The notes under the pieces: generated by a model
Told to the model about the DNA's origin: nothing
The model's input: the letters and a program-made list of their open reading frames with translations, nothing else
The model's database searches: none
Shown: positions 6,963 through 14,943 of the stretch, piece by piece
How the letters are laid out: the number at the start of each line of letters is the position of its first letter
Numbering within the stretch: position 1 is the first letter of the stretch
DNA from: Vibrio tasmaniensis 1F-187
GTDB taxonomy: Bacteria > Pseudomonadota > Gammaproteobacteria > Enterobacterales > Vibrionaceae
Direction of reading: 5' to 3'
Length of the DNA: 17,633 bases
Assembly (NCBI RefSeq): GCF_000272405.2
Contig: NZ_AJZM02000070.1
Coordinates: 1 to 17,633, forward strand
Position numbers and translations under genes: made by a program

Positions 6963-8000
6963 TTAAAACATTGAGGTTTCAATTTCGATCTTTTTCTCGA
7001 CCTCTTCCGAGTCAACCAAGCCTTGTGCCATCAGTTGTTTCGCGTTTTGCTCCATGGTCTGCATACCATGTGCCGCGCCCGTTTGAATAATCGAGTACAT
7101 CTGCGCGACTTTATCTTCACGAATCAAGTTTCTGATTGCAGGTGTCGCCATCATGATTTCATGACAAGCGACACGACCACCACCGACACGCTTTAATAGT
7201 TTCTGGGCAATCACCGAACGTAACGATTCAGACAGCATCGAACGAACCATATCTTTGTCGCTACCCGGGAATACATCGATAATACGGTCTACGGTTTTTG
7301 CTGCAGAGCTAGTATGCAAAGTACCAAAAACTAGGTGACCAGTTTCTGCGGCCGTTAACGCTAAGCTGATCGTCTCTTGGTCACGAAGCTCACCTACAAG
7401 AATTACGTCCGGGTCTTCACGTAACGCACTGCGTAGCGCCGCTTTAAAGCTGTGCGTATCACGATGAACTTCACGCTGGTTAACCAGACATTTATTATTG
7501 GTGTGAACGAATTCAATTGGGTCTTCAATGGTCAAAATGTGTTTGTTGTGATTACGGTTTACATAATCAACCATCGCCGCCAAAGTTGTCGATTTACCAG
7601 ACCCCGTAGGGCCAGTCACCAGCACTAAGCCTTTTTCATAATTGGCAATTTTTTCAAAAATATCAGGTGCGCCCAACTGCTCTAACGTTGGGATTTCTAC
7701 AGGGATGGTTCGAAAGACCGCTGCGCACCCACGGGCTTGGTTAAAAGCATTAACACGGAATCGGCCAACATTGGGTAATTCAAAAGAGAAGTCGACTTCC
7801 AATTTTTCCTCAAACTCACCGCGCTGTGAGTCGTCCATGATCTCAAAAACTAAACGATGCACATCAGCATGACTCAAAGCTGGGATTCCAAGCTTCCTTA
7901 CTTCACCATCTATACGTACCATTGGAGATACACCCGCAGAAAGATGTAGATCTGACGCGTTATGCTTTACACTAAAATCTAGTAACTCAGTGATATCCAT
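6963..8000 (-). CDS. pilT: Type IV pilus retraction ATPase PilT
   Basis: A 345-residue hexameric motor ATPase at the cytoplasmic base of type IV pili that depolymerises pilin, giving twitching, surface sensing and DNA uptake in vibrios. Walker A GPTGSGKST is at 130-138, Walker B LVGELRD at 201-207, the His-box ETGHLVFGTLHT at 219-230, and the retraction motif AIRNLIRE at 288-295. The ASDLHL motif near residue 15-20 is also typical. Reverse-strand AAGGGA seven bases before the ATG gives a good start. It is the first gene of a pilT-pilU pair, divergent from yggS across only 26 bases. Confidence 0.97.
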   Translation of the reverse strand: MDITELLDFSVKHNASDLHLSAGVSPMVRIDGEVRKLGIPALSHADVHRLVFEIMDDSQRGEFEEKLEVDFSFELPNVGRFRVNAFNQARGCAAVFRTIPVEIPTLEQLGAPDIFEKIANYEKGLVLVTGPTGSGKSTTLAAMVDYVNRNHNKHILTIEDPIEFVHTNNKCLVNQREVHRDTHSFKAALRSALREDPDVILVGELRDQETISLALTAAETGHLVFGTLHTSSAAKTVDRIIDVFPGSDKDMVRSMLSESLRSVIAQKLLKRVGGGRVACHEIMMATPAIRNLIREDKVAQMYSIIQTGAAHGMQTMEQNAKQLMAQGLVDSEEVEKKIEIETSMF

Positions 8001-8026
8001 TTATTTTCCCTTAAGTAAAGTCAGCT

Positions 8027-8743
8027 ATGAGTAGTATTCAACAAAATATCGAACAAATCACCTCACAGATTCGTAGTGCTGAACAAAAGTGCGGACGAGC
8101 TCCAGACTCCGTGCAACTTTTAGCCGTCAGTAAAACTAAACCTATTGATGCGATTCTAGAAGCCGCACTCGGAGGTCAAGTTGCCTTTGGTGAAAACTAT
8201 GTTCAAGAAGGTGTCGATAAAGTAAAACACTTTTCAGAACAACATTCTAACCTAAATTTAGAATGGCATTTTATTGGCCCAATCCAATCTAATAAAACTC
8301 GCCCTATTGCGGAAAGCTTCCAATGGGTGCATTCCGTTGATCGCGATAAGATCGCACAAAGGCTTCATGATCAGCGACCAAACGAGCTTCCACCTCTACA
8401 AGTGCTCATTCAAGTGAACACCAGTGGTGAAGATTCAAAATCAGGAACGTCAGAAGAAACAGTTTTTGCGCTCGCGGAGTTGATTTCGTCGCTCCCTAAC
8501 CTCACTTTAAGAGGATTGATGTCGATTCCTGCAAACGTATCTGACTATCAATCTCAGCTTAATGCATTTTCTCAACTGGCAGAGCTTAAAGACAAGCTAG
8601 CCGCGAAGTATCCAAACATTGATACCCTTTCGATGGGGATGAGTGGTGATATGGATGCAGCAGTTGGGGCTGGTAGCACAATGGTTCGTATTGGAACGGC
8701 TATTTTCGGTGCTCGTGATTACGCGAATAACCGTAGTAAGTAA
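8027..8743 (+). CDS. yggS: YggS family pyridoxal phosphate homeostasis protein
   Basis: A 238-residue cytoplasmic PLP-binding protein (PLPBP/PROSC family) with the fold-type III TIM barrel of alanine racemase but no known catalysis; it buffers PLP supply. The PLP lysine is K36 in the AVSKTK motif, as in E. coli YggS. FGENY (54-58), HFIGPIQSNK (81-90), LSMGMSGDM (201-209) and RIGTAIFG (221-228, phosphate-binding region) are all conserved. The Shine-Dalgarno is weak. It starts a rightward run with proC 63 bases downstream, as in Pseudomonas. Its promoter probably lies inside the 5' end of pilT. Confidence 0.95.
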   Translation: MSSIQQNIEQITSQIRSAEQKCGRAPDSVQLLAVSKTKPIDAILEAALGGQVAFGENYVQEGVDKVKHFSEQHSNLNLEWHFIGPIQSNKTRPIAESFQWVHSVDRDKIAQRLHDQRPNELPPLQVLIQVNTSGEDSKSGTSEETVFALAELISSLPNLTLRGLMSIPANVSDYQSQLNAFSQLAELKDKLAAKYPNIDTLSMGMSGDMDAAVGAGSTMVRIGTAIFGARDYANNRSK

Positions 8744-8806
8744 CCAAGTACAAGTATTGATACCGCTTCGCCTTATCCGCGCAGCGACACGCTCAGGATT
8801 TTATAT

Positions 8807-9625
8807 ATGGAACATAAGAACATCGCCTTTATTGGGGCGGGAAATATGGTTCGCTCAATTGTAGCGGGCTTAGTGGCGAGTGGTTACCCAGCGCAAAAGA
8901 TTACTGCAACAGCGCCTTCAGACACCAGAAGGCTGCCGTTAGAGCAAGAATACGGCATCAATACCACCAGCGATAACCTTGCCGCGGCAGAGCAAGCAGA
9001 CGTTGTTGTATTATCAGTGAAACCACAAATGATGGCTGATGTATGTAAACCCTTACAAAGCATCGACTTTAGCAACAAACTGGTTATCTCAATTGCAGCG
9101 GGTATTAATGCGAATCGACTCAATGAGATGTTAAACTGCCAACTGAACCTTGTACGTGTTATGCCAAACACGCCATCACTGCTTGGTAAGGGGATGAGCG
9201 GCCTTTATGCTGATTCAACGGTCAGCCAAGATGATAAAGACTTTGCTTCTCAGCTAATGCAAGCCGTAGGTGAAGTAAGCTGGGTTGAACAAGAGTCTGG
9301 TATCAACAACATCATTGCGGCGGCGGGCAGTGCTCCGGCTTACTTCTTCTTGTTTATGGAAGCGATGCAAGCTGAAGCAATTAACCAAGGTTTTGACCAA
9401 GAAACCGCTCGTAAATTAGTGCAGCAATCTGCATTAGGCGCGGCAGAGATGGTAGTAGCAAATCCAAATACTGAATTATCTACACTGCGTGAGCAAGTGA
9501 CTTCAAAAGGCGGAACGACCGCAGAAGCACTGCGCACGTTTAACGACCATCAACTTTCAGATATCGTAGCAAAAGCCATGCAAGCGGCGGTTGCTCGAGC
9601 TGAAGAGATGGAAAAACTGTTTTAA
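8807..9625 (+). CDS. proC: Pyrroline-5-carboxylate reductase
   Basis: A 272-residue cytoplasmic enzyme for the last step of proline synthesis, NAD(P)H-dependent reduction of 1-pyrroline-5-carboxylate. The N-terminal Rossmann fold begins with FIGAGNM (8-14). RVMPNTPSLLGKGMSGL (117-133) and AAAGSAPAYF (171-180) come next, and the C-terminal dimerisation domain holds the P5CR signature around QVTSKGGTTAEALR (230-243). No truncation is seen. AGGA at 8795-8798 supports the ATG. In E. coli proC lies elsewhere; its place between yggS and yggT is a vibrio/pseudomonad arrangement and a reasonable partnership, since YggS affects amino-acid pools. Confidence 0.97.
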   Translation: MEHKNIAFIGAGNMVRSIVAGLVASGYPAQKITATAPSDTRRLPLEQEYGINTTSDNLAAAEQADVVVLSVKPQMMADVCKPLQSIDFSNKLVISIAAGINANRLNEMLNCQLNLVRVMPNTPSLLGKGMSGLYADSTVSQDDKDFASQLMQAVGEVSWVEQESGINNIIAAAGSAPAYFFLFMEAMQAEAINQGFDQETARKLVQQSALGAAEMVVANPNTELSTLREQVTSKGGTTAEALRTFNDHQLSDIVAKAMQAAVARAEEMEKLF

Positions 9626-9701
9626 TACTAATTACAGTAAAAAAGCATTGTGTCGTTCAGGCTATACCTAAACGGCAAGTAAATCCGAAAAAGGAAACAA
9701 T

Positions 9702-10259
9702 ATGAACTCGATGAGCTTTCTGATCTCGACCGTTTTTGATCTTTACATCATGGTTGTGATCTTGCGTATCTGGCTACAAGCATCACGTGCAGATTTCTAC
9801 AACCCATTCTCACAATTTATCGTAAAAGCGACACAACCGGTTGTTGCACCACTACGCCGAGTAATTCCATCAATCGGCAGCCTTGATCTTGCGACGGTTG
9901 TTTTCGCTTATGTGCTATGTGTACTTAAGTTCGTCGCTCTAAACCTGATTATCTCTGGCGGTGCGGCTGTATTTGACATCAGCTTCCTGATCTTTGGAGC
10001 GCTATCTCTGCTTAAAGCGGCTGGTGGTTTGATCTTCTGGGTTCTGCTAATCCGTGCAATCCTGAGCTGGGTTAGCCAAGGTCGTAGCCCAATTGAATAC
10101 GTGTTCCATCAACTGACTGAACCAATGCTGGCTCCAATTCGTCGTATTCTTCCAGCAATGGGCGGTTTTGATTTAAGCGTACTGGTACTGTTTATTGTTC
10201 TGCAATTCGCGAACTTCTTAATGGGTGACCTAATTGGCCCGATTTGGTATCAGCTATAA
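9702..10259 (+). CDS. yggT: YggT family inner-membrane protein
   Basis: A 185-residue integral membrane protein made of two copies of the YGGT unit. Each copy has a hydrophobic segment, then a P-x-LAPxRRxxP motif: [18 protein letters not shown] at 46-63 and [18 protein letters not shown] at 141-158. Hydrophobic segments lie at about 5-25, 61-83, 93-124 and 156-176. The function is unknown; family members have been linked to osmotic tolerance in some bacteria and to thylakoid or division-site organisation in plastids and cyanobacteria. AAGGAAA at 9691 precedes the ATG. It is likely co-transcribed with proC and yggU. Confidence 0.95.
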   Translation: MNSMSFLISTVFDLYIMVVILRIWLQASRADFYNPFSQFIVKATQPVVAPLRRVIPSIGSLDLATVVFAYVLCVLKFVALNLIISGGAAVFDISFLIFGALSLLKAAGGLIFWVLLIRAILSWVSQGRSPIEYVFHQLTEPMLAPIRRILPAMGGFDLSVLVLFIVLQFANFLMGDLIGPIWYQL

Positions 10260-10288
10260 TTCAAGTACGAACATCAGGTACTTTGACG

Positions 10289-10579
10289 ATGCCAAAAGCA
10301 GTTTGGGCCGAAGAAGAAGATATTCTTCTTAGGCTCTATATCCAACCCAAAGCAAGCCGAGACAAGATTGTCGGCTTGCACGGAGAGGAACTGAAAATTG
10401 CCATTACTGCACCACCGGTTGATGGCAAAGCAAATGCTCACTTAGCGAAATACCTTGCGAAACAATTTAAGGTCGCGAAAGGGCAAATTAAGATAGAAAA
10501 GGGAGAGCTCGGTCGGCATAAGCAAGTTCGAATATGCTCACCAAGCCAGATCCCAACTGAAGTCAAAGCCATCCTATGA
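10289..10579 (+). CDS. yggU: DUF167 family protein YggU
   Basis: A 96-residue small cytoplasmic protein, the same length as E. coli YggU. The family core [19 protein letters not shown] (14-32), the APPVDGKAN motif (41-49) and KGELGRHK (71-78) are almost identical to the E. coli protein. Biochemical function is unknown. I chose ATG 10289 because it matches the family length; GTG 10244 would overlap the end of yggT and add 15 non-conserved residues. The last codons form the 5' arm of a terminator hairpin. Confidence 0.92.
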   Translation: MPKAVWAEEEDILLRLYIQPKASRDKIVGLHGEELKIAITAPPVDGKANAHLAKYLAKQFKVAKGQIKIEKGELGRHKQVRICSPSQIPTEVKAIL

Positions 10580-10588
10580 TGGCTTTTT
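10565..10588 (+). terminator. Intrinsic terminator overlapping the yggU stop codon
   Basis: AAAGCCATC (10565-10573) and GATGGCTTT (10578-10586) form a perfect 9-bp stem with a 4-base loop and a run of five T ending at 10588. The stop codon TGA (10577-10579) straddles the loop and 3' arm, so ribosomes finishing yggU would cover the hairpin. Confidence 0.8.
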
Positions 10589-10607
10589 GCTATTTATTGG
10601 AGTCATT

Positions 10608-11039
10608 ATGCGTCTATGGATAACAGCACTACTCACCGCTCTGATTGCCCTACCAAGTTCGGCAGGGCAGTTTAAAAGTATCAAGGATGTCGAGGTTCAT
10701 TATTCGGCTTTCAATTCCACGTTTTTAACTGCGCAGGTCGCTAAGCAATATAAGCTGAAACGAAACGGATACTCAGCGATTCTAAACATCAGCGTGCTAG
10801 ACAACGCTTCTCTAGGCAAGCCTGCAACAACGGCTAAAATTACGGGAACAGCTCGAAACCTAGTAGGTAACACTCGCACGCTTAACTTCCGTGAAATAAA
10901 GGAAGGTGATGCAATTTATTACCTTACTGAGTTCCCTATCACTCACGAAGAGAACATCACTTTTAATATCGATGTTAACGCCGGTTTGAAAGGCACTGGA
11001 CCACTGCGTTTCACACAAAAATTCTATATAGAAGAGTAG
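10608..11039 (+). CDS. DUF4426 domain exported protein
   Basis: A 143-residue predicted periplasmic protein of unknown function. Residues 1-19 form a Sec signal peptide (basic MR, a hydrophobic core, SSA before the likely cleavage site). The mature part of about 124 residues looks all-beta and begins with SIKDVEVHYSAFNSTFL, the start I associate with the DUF4426 family. No cysteine, lipobox or catalytic motif is present. TTGGAG at 10597-10602 supports ATG 10608; TTG 10587 lies inside the upstream terminator. It sits between yggU and rdgB in vibrios but not in E. coli. Confidence 0.82.
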   Translation: MRLWITALLTALIALPSSAGQFKSIKDVEVHYSAFNSTFLTAQVAKQYKLKRNGYSAILNISVLDNASLGKPATTAKITGTARNLVGNTRTLNFREIKEGDAIYYLTEFPITHEENITFNIDVNAGLKGTGPLRFTQKFYIEE

Positions 11040-11087
11040 CTTCAAAGCTCACATTTCTAGTCATTAACTTATTAGAGCCACATCCCC

Positions 11088-11687
11088 ATGAGTAAGATTG
11101 TTTTAGCAACAGGCAACCAAGGCAAAGTTCGCGAGATGGCAGATATTCTGTCTGAGTTTGGTTTCGACGTTGTCGCGCAAAGTGAATTTAACGTTTCAGA
11201 AGTCGCAGAAACAGGAACGACTTTCATTGAAAATGCCATCATCAAAGCTCGCCACGCTGCGAAAGAGACGGGGCTACCAGCCATTGCTGACGATTCTGGC
11301 TTAGAAGTTGATTACCTTAATGGTGCACCCGGTATCTACTCAGCACGTTACTCAGGTGAAGGGGCGACTGATAAGCAAAACATCGAAAAGCTGTTAGATG
11401 CAATGCAAGGTGTTGATGTTGAAAATCGTACCGCTCGTTTTCACTGTGTATTGGTGCTAATGCGTCACGAGAATGATCCGACTCCATTAGTATGTCACGG
11501 TAAATGGGAAGGTCGCATTCTGACTGAAGAACACGGTGAGAATGGCTTTGGCTACGATCCTGTATTCTTTGTACCAGAAGATAACTGCGCCTCAGCAGAA
11601 CTTGAATCGTCACGTAAGAAGCAACTGTCACACCGTGGTAAAGCCCTCGCGTCATTATTCAAGACTCTCAAGGAGCAAGCTCTGTAA
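11088..11687 (+). CDS. rdgB: XTP/dITP diphosphatase (non-canonical purine NTP pyrophosphatase)
   Basis: A 199-residue cytoplasmic Ham1-family enzyme that hydrolyses XTP, ITP and dITP to monophosphates, clearing deaminated purines from the nucleotide pool. ATGNQGK (7-13) binds the phosphates, DDSGLEV (68-74) holds the catalytic acidic residues, [12 protein letters not shown] lies at 79-90, GFGYDPVF at 153-160, and SHRGKAL at 181-187 contacts the base. Length is normal. The Shine-Dalgarno is weak. The stop codon overlaps the hemW start by one base (TAATG), so the two are translationally coupled. Confidence 0.96.
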   Translation: MSKIVLATGNQGKVREMADILSEFGFDVVAQSEFNVSEVAETGTTFIENAIIKARHAAKETGLPAIADDSGLEVDYLNGAPGIYSARYSGEGATDKQNIEKLLDAMQGVDVENRTARFHCVLVLMRHENDPTPLVCHGKWEGRILTEEHGENGFGYDPVFFVPEDNCASAELESSRKKQLSHRGKALASLFKTLKEQAL

Positions 11688-12874
11688 TGCACAATGCAGC
11701 GCTAATACCACCCGCACTCAGCCTCTATGTCCACATTCCATGGTGTGTACAAAAGTGTCCGTATTGTGATTTTAACTCTCACGCTCTCAAAGCCGAGATT
11801 CCTGAAAAAGAGTACATCGATGCTCTGCTTGAGGATCTCGATACCGATATCGAAAAATACCAACTCAATGGCGCACCTCGCCCATTGCATTCGATCTTTA
11901 TTGGTGGCGGCACGCCGAGTCTATTTTCTCCAGAAGGAATAGGTCGATTGCTGCAAGGCATTGAACAACGCATTCCGTTCAAACCTGAAATAGAAATCAC
12001 CATGGAAGCTAATCCGGGAACTATCGAAGCTGAGCGTTTTGCTGGTTACCAAAAAGCAGGCATAACTCGAATCTCGGTGGGTGTGCAAAGTTTTGAACAA
12101 GAGAAACTGGAAAGGCTTGGGCGTATTCACGGTCAAGACGAAGCGGTTAACGCAGCTCATTTAGCACATAAAATCGGACTAAATAGCTTCAACCTAGATC
12201 TAATGCACGGCTTACCCGATCAAAGCATTGATCAGGCCTTAGCTGATTTGGACAGAGCGATCGAGCTTAACCCTCCGCATTTATCTTGGTATCAGCTAAC
12301 AATAGAACCTAACACCATGTTCTATTACAAAACGCCAAAGCTGCCTGACGATGATGACCTTTGGGATATTTTCGACTTAGGCCATAAGAAGCTCGCAGAC
12401 GCAGGTTATGTACAGTACGAAATTTCAGGCTACAGCAAGCCGGGATATCAGTGTCAGCATAATCTCAACTACTGGCGCTTTGGTGACTACCTAGGTATTG
12501 GCTGTGGCTCTCATGGCAAGCTGAGTTTTGCAGATGGACGTATTGTTCGCACCACTAAGGTTAAACACCCTAGAGGTTACCTAGCCGCGTATCAGAATCT
12601 GGTGAAGCCCTATCTGTCGGATGAACTTGAAGTCCCTAATGAGGACCGCCCTTTTGAGTTCTTCATGAACCGCTTCAGGCTAATGGAAGCGTGTCCAAAG
12701 CAGGATTTCATTGATACTACGGGGCTTGGTTTTGACTCTATTCAAGAAACTATTGAATGGGCAAAAGAGCTAGGCTACTTGAATGAAACCAACAGCCATT
12801 GGCAGATCACTGAAAAAGGAAAACTCTTCTTAAACGATTTGCTTGAAGCCTTTATGGCAGAAGAAGACGAATAG
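11687..12874 (+). CDS. hemW: Radical SAM heme chaperone HemW
   Basis: A 395-residue cytoplasmic radical SAM protein. Cysteines C20, C24 and C27 (CxxxCxxC) bind the 4Fe-4S cluster, GGGTPS (73-78) contacts S-adenosylmethionine, and EANPGT (107-112) and GVQSF (132-136) are further barrel motifs. HNLNYW at 258-263 and phenylalanine after the third cysteine mark HemW rather than the oxygen-independent coproporphyrinogen oxidase HemN. HemW binds heme and is proposed to deliver it to membrane cytochromes. The start overlaps the rdgB stop by one base. A terminator follows. Confidence 0.94.
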   Translation: MHNAALIPPALSLYVHIPWCVQKCPYCDFNSHALKAEIPEKEYIDALLEDLDTDIEKYQLNGAPRPLHSIFIGGGTPSLFSPEGIGRLLQGIEQRIPFKPEIEITMEANPGTIEAERFAGYQKAGITRISVGVQSFEQEKLERLGRIHGQDEAVNAAHLAHKIGLNSFNLDLMHGLPDQSIDQALADLDRAIELNPPHLSWYQLTIEPNTMFYYKTPKLPDDDDLWDIFDLGHKKLADAGYVQYEISGYSKPGYQCQHNLNYWRFGDYLGIGCGSHGKLSFADGRIVRTTKVKHPRGYLAAYQNLVKPYLSDELEVPNEDRPFEFFMNRFRLMEACPKQDFIDTTGLGFDSIQETIEWAKELGYLNETNSHWQITEKGKLFLNDLLEAFMAEEDE

Positions 12875-12891
12875 TTCGAACGCTAGAGTAC

Positions 12892-12922
12892 AAAAAGCCT
12901 CTCATCACGAGAGGCTTTTTTT
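12892..12922. terminator. Bidirectional terminator between hemW and glsA
   Basis: GCCTCTC (12897-12903), a 5-base loop and GAGAGGC (12909-12915) with seven T after and five A before. It serves hemW rightward and probably glsA leftward, since the two genes converge here. Confidence 0.9.
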
Positions 12923-12929
12923 GTCGAGC

Positions 12930-12957
12930 TTAGAACTTAGAACTTAGAACTTAGAAA
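12930..12957. repeat. Heptanucleotide tandem repeat across the glsA stop codon
   Basis: Three perfect TTAGAAC units and a fourth ending in A, spaced seven bases. The unit at 12951 contains the glsA stop codon (TAA on the minus strand). Because the period is seven, the TAA triplets fall in all three reading frames. Confidence 0.92.
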
Positions 12958-13871
12958 ATAGAGCGACCAATACGCTCAGAGAGCAATTCTAAAGCCTGAG
13001 TTCCCGCCAGTGAATTACCCGACGCGTCTAGTTCCGGAGACCACACCGCGATCGTCATTTCGCCAGGAACAATCGCAATAATCCCGCCACCGACACCAGA
13101 CTTTCCTGGCATACCAACACGATAAGCAAACTCTCCCGCCCCATCGTACAAACCACATGTCGCAAGCAGAGCATTCAACTGCTTAGTTTGAACAGGCGTA
13201 ATGATCTCTTTCTTGGTCTGAACAGACACACCTTTGTTTGCCAAATAGCTAAAGGTCTTCGCCAAATCCACACAGGTCATTTTAAGCGCACAAGCATGAA
13301 AGTAATTGTTGAGTACGGGAATAACATCGTTCTCAAAATTACCAAATGAACGCATCAAGTAAGCGATAGCAGCATTACGATCGCTGTGCATCATCTCAGA
13401 AGCCGCCACAACCTTGTCATACACGATATGTGTATCACCTGATAGCTGACGGACAAATTCTAATAAACGGTGTCTTGGTGCTGATAGACGGCTTTGTAAT
13501 AAGTCAGCAACGACAATCGCGCCAGCATTAATAAACGGGTTACGAGGGATGCCGTGTTCCATCTCAAGCTGAATCATCGAGTTAAAGGCTTGTCCTGAAG
13601 GCTCCTTTCCAACGCGTTGCCAAATTTCTTCCGGCTTATACAGCACCATTGCTAGCGTTAGGCTTAGAGCTTTCGAAATTGATTGCACGGAAAAGGCTTC
13701 ATCAGCATCGCCAGCTTGAATAACTTCACCTTCATTGGTGTATACCGCAATCGCCAATTTCTGGTTCGATACACGAGCCAATGCAGGAATATAATCAGCG
13801 ACCTTTCCCTGACCAATTAAAGGGCGAACTTCATCTAAAATCTCGTCCAAAATAGCTTGAGTTGGTTTCAT
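12951..13871 (-). CDS. glsA: Glutaminase
   Basis: A 306-residue cytoplasmic glutaminase of the serine-dependent beta-lactamase-like family, converting glutamine to glutamate and ammonia; in enteric bacteria related enzymes support acid resistance. The catalytic Ser-Lys pair is S64 and K67 in [14 protein letters not shown] (111-119) and [12 protein letters not shown] (253-264) are conserved around the active site. Length is typical of bacterial glutaminases (about 308). The Shine-Dalgarno is weak (AAG-rich). It is transcribed alone, leftward, behind the trmB terminator; its leader contains a long imperfect inverted repeat. Confidence 0.95.
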   Translation of the reverse strand: MKPTQAILDEILDEVRPLIGQGKVADYIPALARVSNQKLAIAVYTNEGEVIQAGDADEAFSVQSISKALSLTLAMVLYKPEEIWQRVGKEPSGQAFNSMIQLEMEHGIPRNPFINAGAIVVADLLQSRLSAPRHRLLEFVRQLSGDTHIVYDKVVAASEMMHSDRNAAIAYLMRSFGNFENDVIPVLNNYFHACALKMTCVDLAKTFSYLANKGVSVQTKKEIITPVQTKQLNALLATCGLYDGAGEFAYRVGMPGKSGVGGGIIAIVPGEMTIAVWSPELDASGNSLAGTQALELLSERIGRSIF

Positions 13872-13922
13872 GTGTGCTTACTTCTTTATTGTTATTTTTG
13901 TAGGGGGTACGACATTACTTTC

Positions 13923-13960
13923 TGTCCTTAAACCTTTATCGCAATAAAAGCCTAAGGACA
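13923..13960 (-). repeat. Long imperfect inverted repeat in the glsA leader
   Basis: TGTCCTTA (13923-13930) and TAAGGACA (13953-13960) are perfect complements, and the 22-base interior can extend the stem (CTTTAT against ATAAAAG with one bulge). On the minus strand it lies directly after the trmB terminator T-run and about 50 bases before glsA. It could be a leader structure or an operator overlapping a weak promoter. No T-run follows, so it is not a terminator. Confidence 0.6.
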
Positions 13961-13992
13961 AAAAAGCCAACACTACAATAATGTTGGCTTTT
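13960..13992 (-). terminator. Intrinsic terminator of trmB
   Basis: AAAAGCCAACA (13962-13972) and TGTTGGCTTTT (13982-13992) form an 11-bp stem over a 9-base loop. Read on the minus strand it ends in six T (complement of 13960-13965), placing it as the trmB terminator, about 66 bases after the trmB stop. Confidence 0.85.
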
Positions 13993-14058
13993 ATCAATCC
14001 CATAAAGTGTAGGGTTTAATCCTAACTCGGATTCACCTTCACTTAATTTGATTCAGAA

Positions 14059-14778
14059 TTACTTAGTACGCTTGAACTTAATGTCCCAAACACCATGACC
14101 TAAACGGTGGCCACGAGCTTCAAACTTAGTCAGTGGACGCTCATCCGGACGAGGAATGTAATCACCATCTTCAGCGATATTCTTGAAGCCTGGAGCTACG
14201 TTCATCACTTCAATCATATGTTCTGCGTAGTTTTCCCAGTCTGTTGCCATGTGGAAAATACCAGTATCAAGTTGCAGCTTACCGCGAACCATCTCTGCAA
14301 ACTCAGCCTTAACGATACGACGTTTGTGGTGACGAGCTTTATGCCATGGGTCAGGGAAGAACAGTTGCAATGTATGCAGGCTGCTGTCTGGGATCATGTG
14401 TTCAAATACTTCTACTGCATCGTGACACATTACGCGCAGGTTAGTTACGCCAGCATCGCGAGCTGTACCTAAACACGCACCAACACCTGGGCTGTGAACT
14501 TCAATACCTAAGAAGTTTTTCTCAGGCGCATTCTTTGCCATTTCAACCAGTGATGCACCCATACCGAAGCCAATTTCTAGTACAACAGGGTTGTCGTTGC
14601 CAAACACTTCTTTCCAATTAAGAAGTTCTGGGTTGTAGTCGATACCCATTGTTGGCCAACATTCGTTCATCGCGTTTTCTTGGCCTTTTGTTAAGCGGCC
14701 TTCGCGGCGAACAAAACTACGGATCTTACGAACCAGTTTGCCGTCTTCAGTATATTCGTTAGTGGTCACTTCACTCAT
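14059..14778 (-). CDS. trmB: tRNA (guanine(46)-N(7))-methyltransferase
   Basis: A 239-residue cytoplasmic Rossmann-fold methyltransferase making m7G46 in the variable loop of tRNAs, using S-adenosylmethionine. EIGFGMG (68-74) binds the cofactor, [10 protein letters not shown] lies at 91-100, and [14 protein letters not shown] (141-154) is the catalytic and tRNA-binding region with D143. HRLGHGVWD near the C-terminus matches E. coli TrmB closely. ATG 14778 gives exactly the E. coli length; an upstream start at 14796 would add six residues and fall in the predicted promoter palindrome. Divergent from mutY, as in E. coli the two are neighbours. Confidence 0.96.
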   Translation of the reverse strand: MSEVTTNEYTEDGKLVRKIRSFVRREGRLTKGQENAMNECWPTMGIDYNPELLNWKEVFGNDNPVVLEIGFGMGASLVEMAKNAPEKNFLGIEVHSPGVGACLGTARDAGVTNLRVMCHDAVEVFEHMIPDSSLHTLQLFFPDPWHKARHHKRRIVKAEFAEMVRGKLQLDTGIFHMATDWENYAEHMIEVMNVAPGFKNIAEDGDYIPRPDERPLTKFEARGHRLGHGVWDIKFKRTK

Positions 14779-14795
14779 TGATTTTTGCCTGCACA

Positions 14796-14807
14796 TTGAT
14801 TAATCAA
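14796..14807. promoter_or_regulatory. 12-bp perfect palindrome near the trmB transcription start
   Basis: TTGATTAATCAA is an exact palindrome located just downstream of the predicted trmB -10 box, where a repressor could bind. The half-sites resemble FNR half-sites but are two bases apart rather than four. No regulator can be named. Confidence 0.4.
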
Positions 14808-14814
14808 AGCGGGG

Positions 14815-14842
14815 ATTATCCAAAGAATTGCCTCCGGTGCAA
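14815..14842 (-). promoter_or_regulatory. Predicted trmB promoter
   Basis: On the minus strand TTGCAC (14837-14842) and GATAAT (14815-14820) are separated by 16 bases, a fair sigma-70 match (4 of 6 and 5 of 6). Transcription would begin near 14808, about 30 bases before the ATG. Confidence 0.5.
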
Positions 14843-14879
14843 GTCTTTCCGTGGATAAATTCCCACACAATTTGTCTGT

Positions 14880-14908
14880 TTTACATCCAACCGTAAGTGT
14901 GGTGCAAT
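14880..14908 (+). promoter_or_regulatory. Possible mutY promoter
   Basis: TTTACA (14880-14885), a 17-base spacer and TGCAAT (14903-14908). The -35 matches five of six, the -10 four of six. It lies 35 bases before the mutY start. It is the best pair I see in the intergenic region. Confidence 0.4.
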
Positions 14909-14943
14909 TTCACTCCTAATAATAGCAAAGCATAGAGCATGTC

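Noticed and set aside
10263..10283. AAGTAC / GTACTT inverted repeat before yggU as a translational switch
   Set aside because: Six A/T-rich pairs only; overlap with the ribosome binding site is a single base. Too weak to claim.
11687..12874. Oxygen-independent coproporphyrinogen III oxidase (HemN)
   Set aside because: The protein lacks the fourth cysteine context of HemN and has the HNLNYW motif of HemW; older annotations confuse the two.
14107..14472. Forward open frame of 121 codons inside trmB
   Set aside because: It lies opposite the conserved trmB sequence and has no support of its own.
14796..14807. FNR-type binding site at trmB
   Set aside because: The half-sites TTGAT and ATCAA are separated by two bases instead of four, so it does not fit the known FNR spacing.
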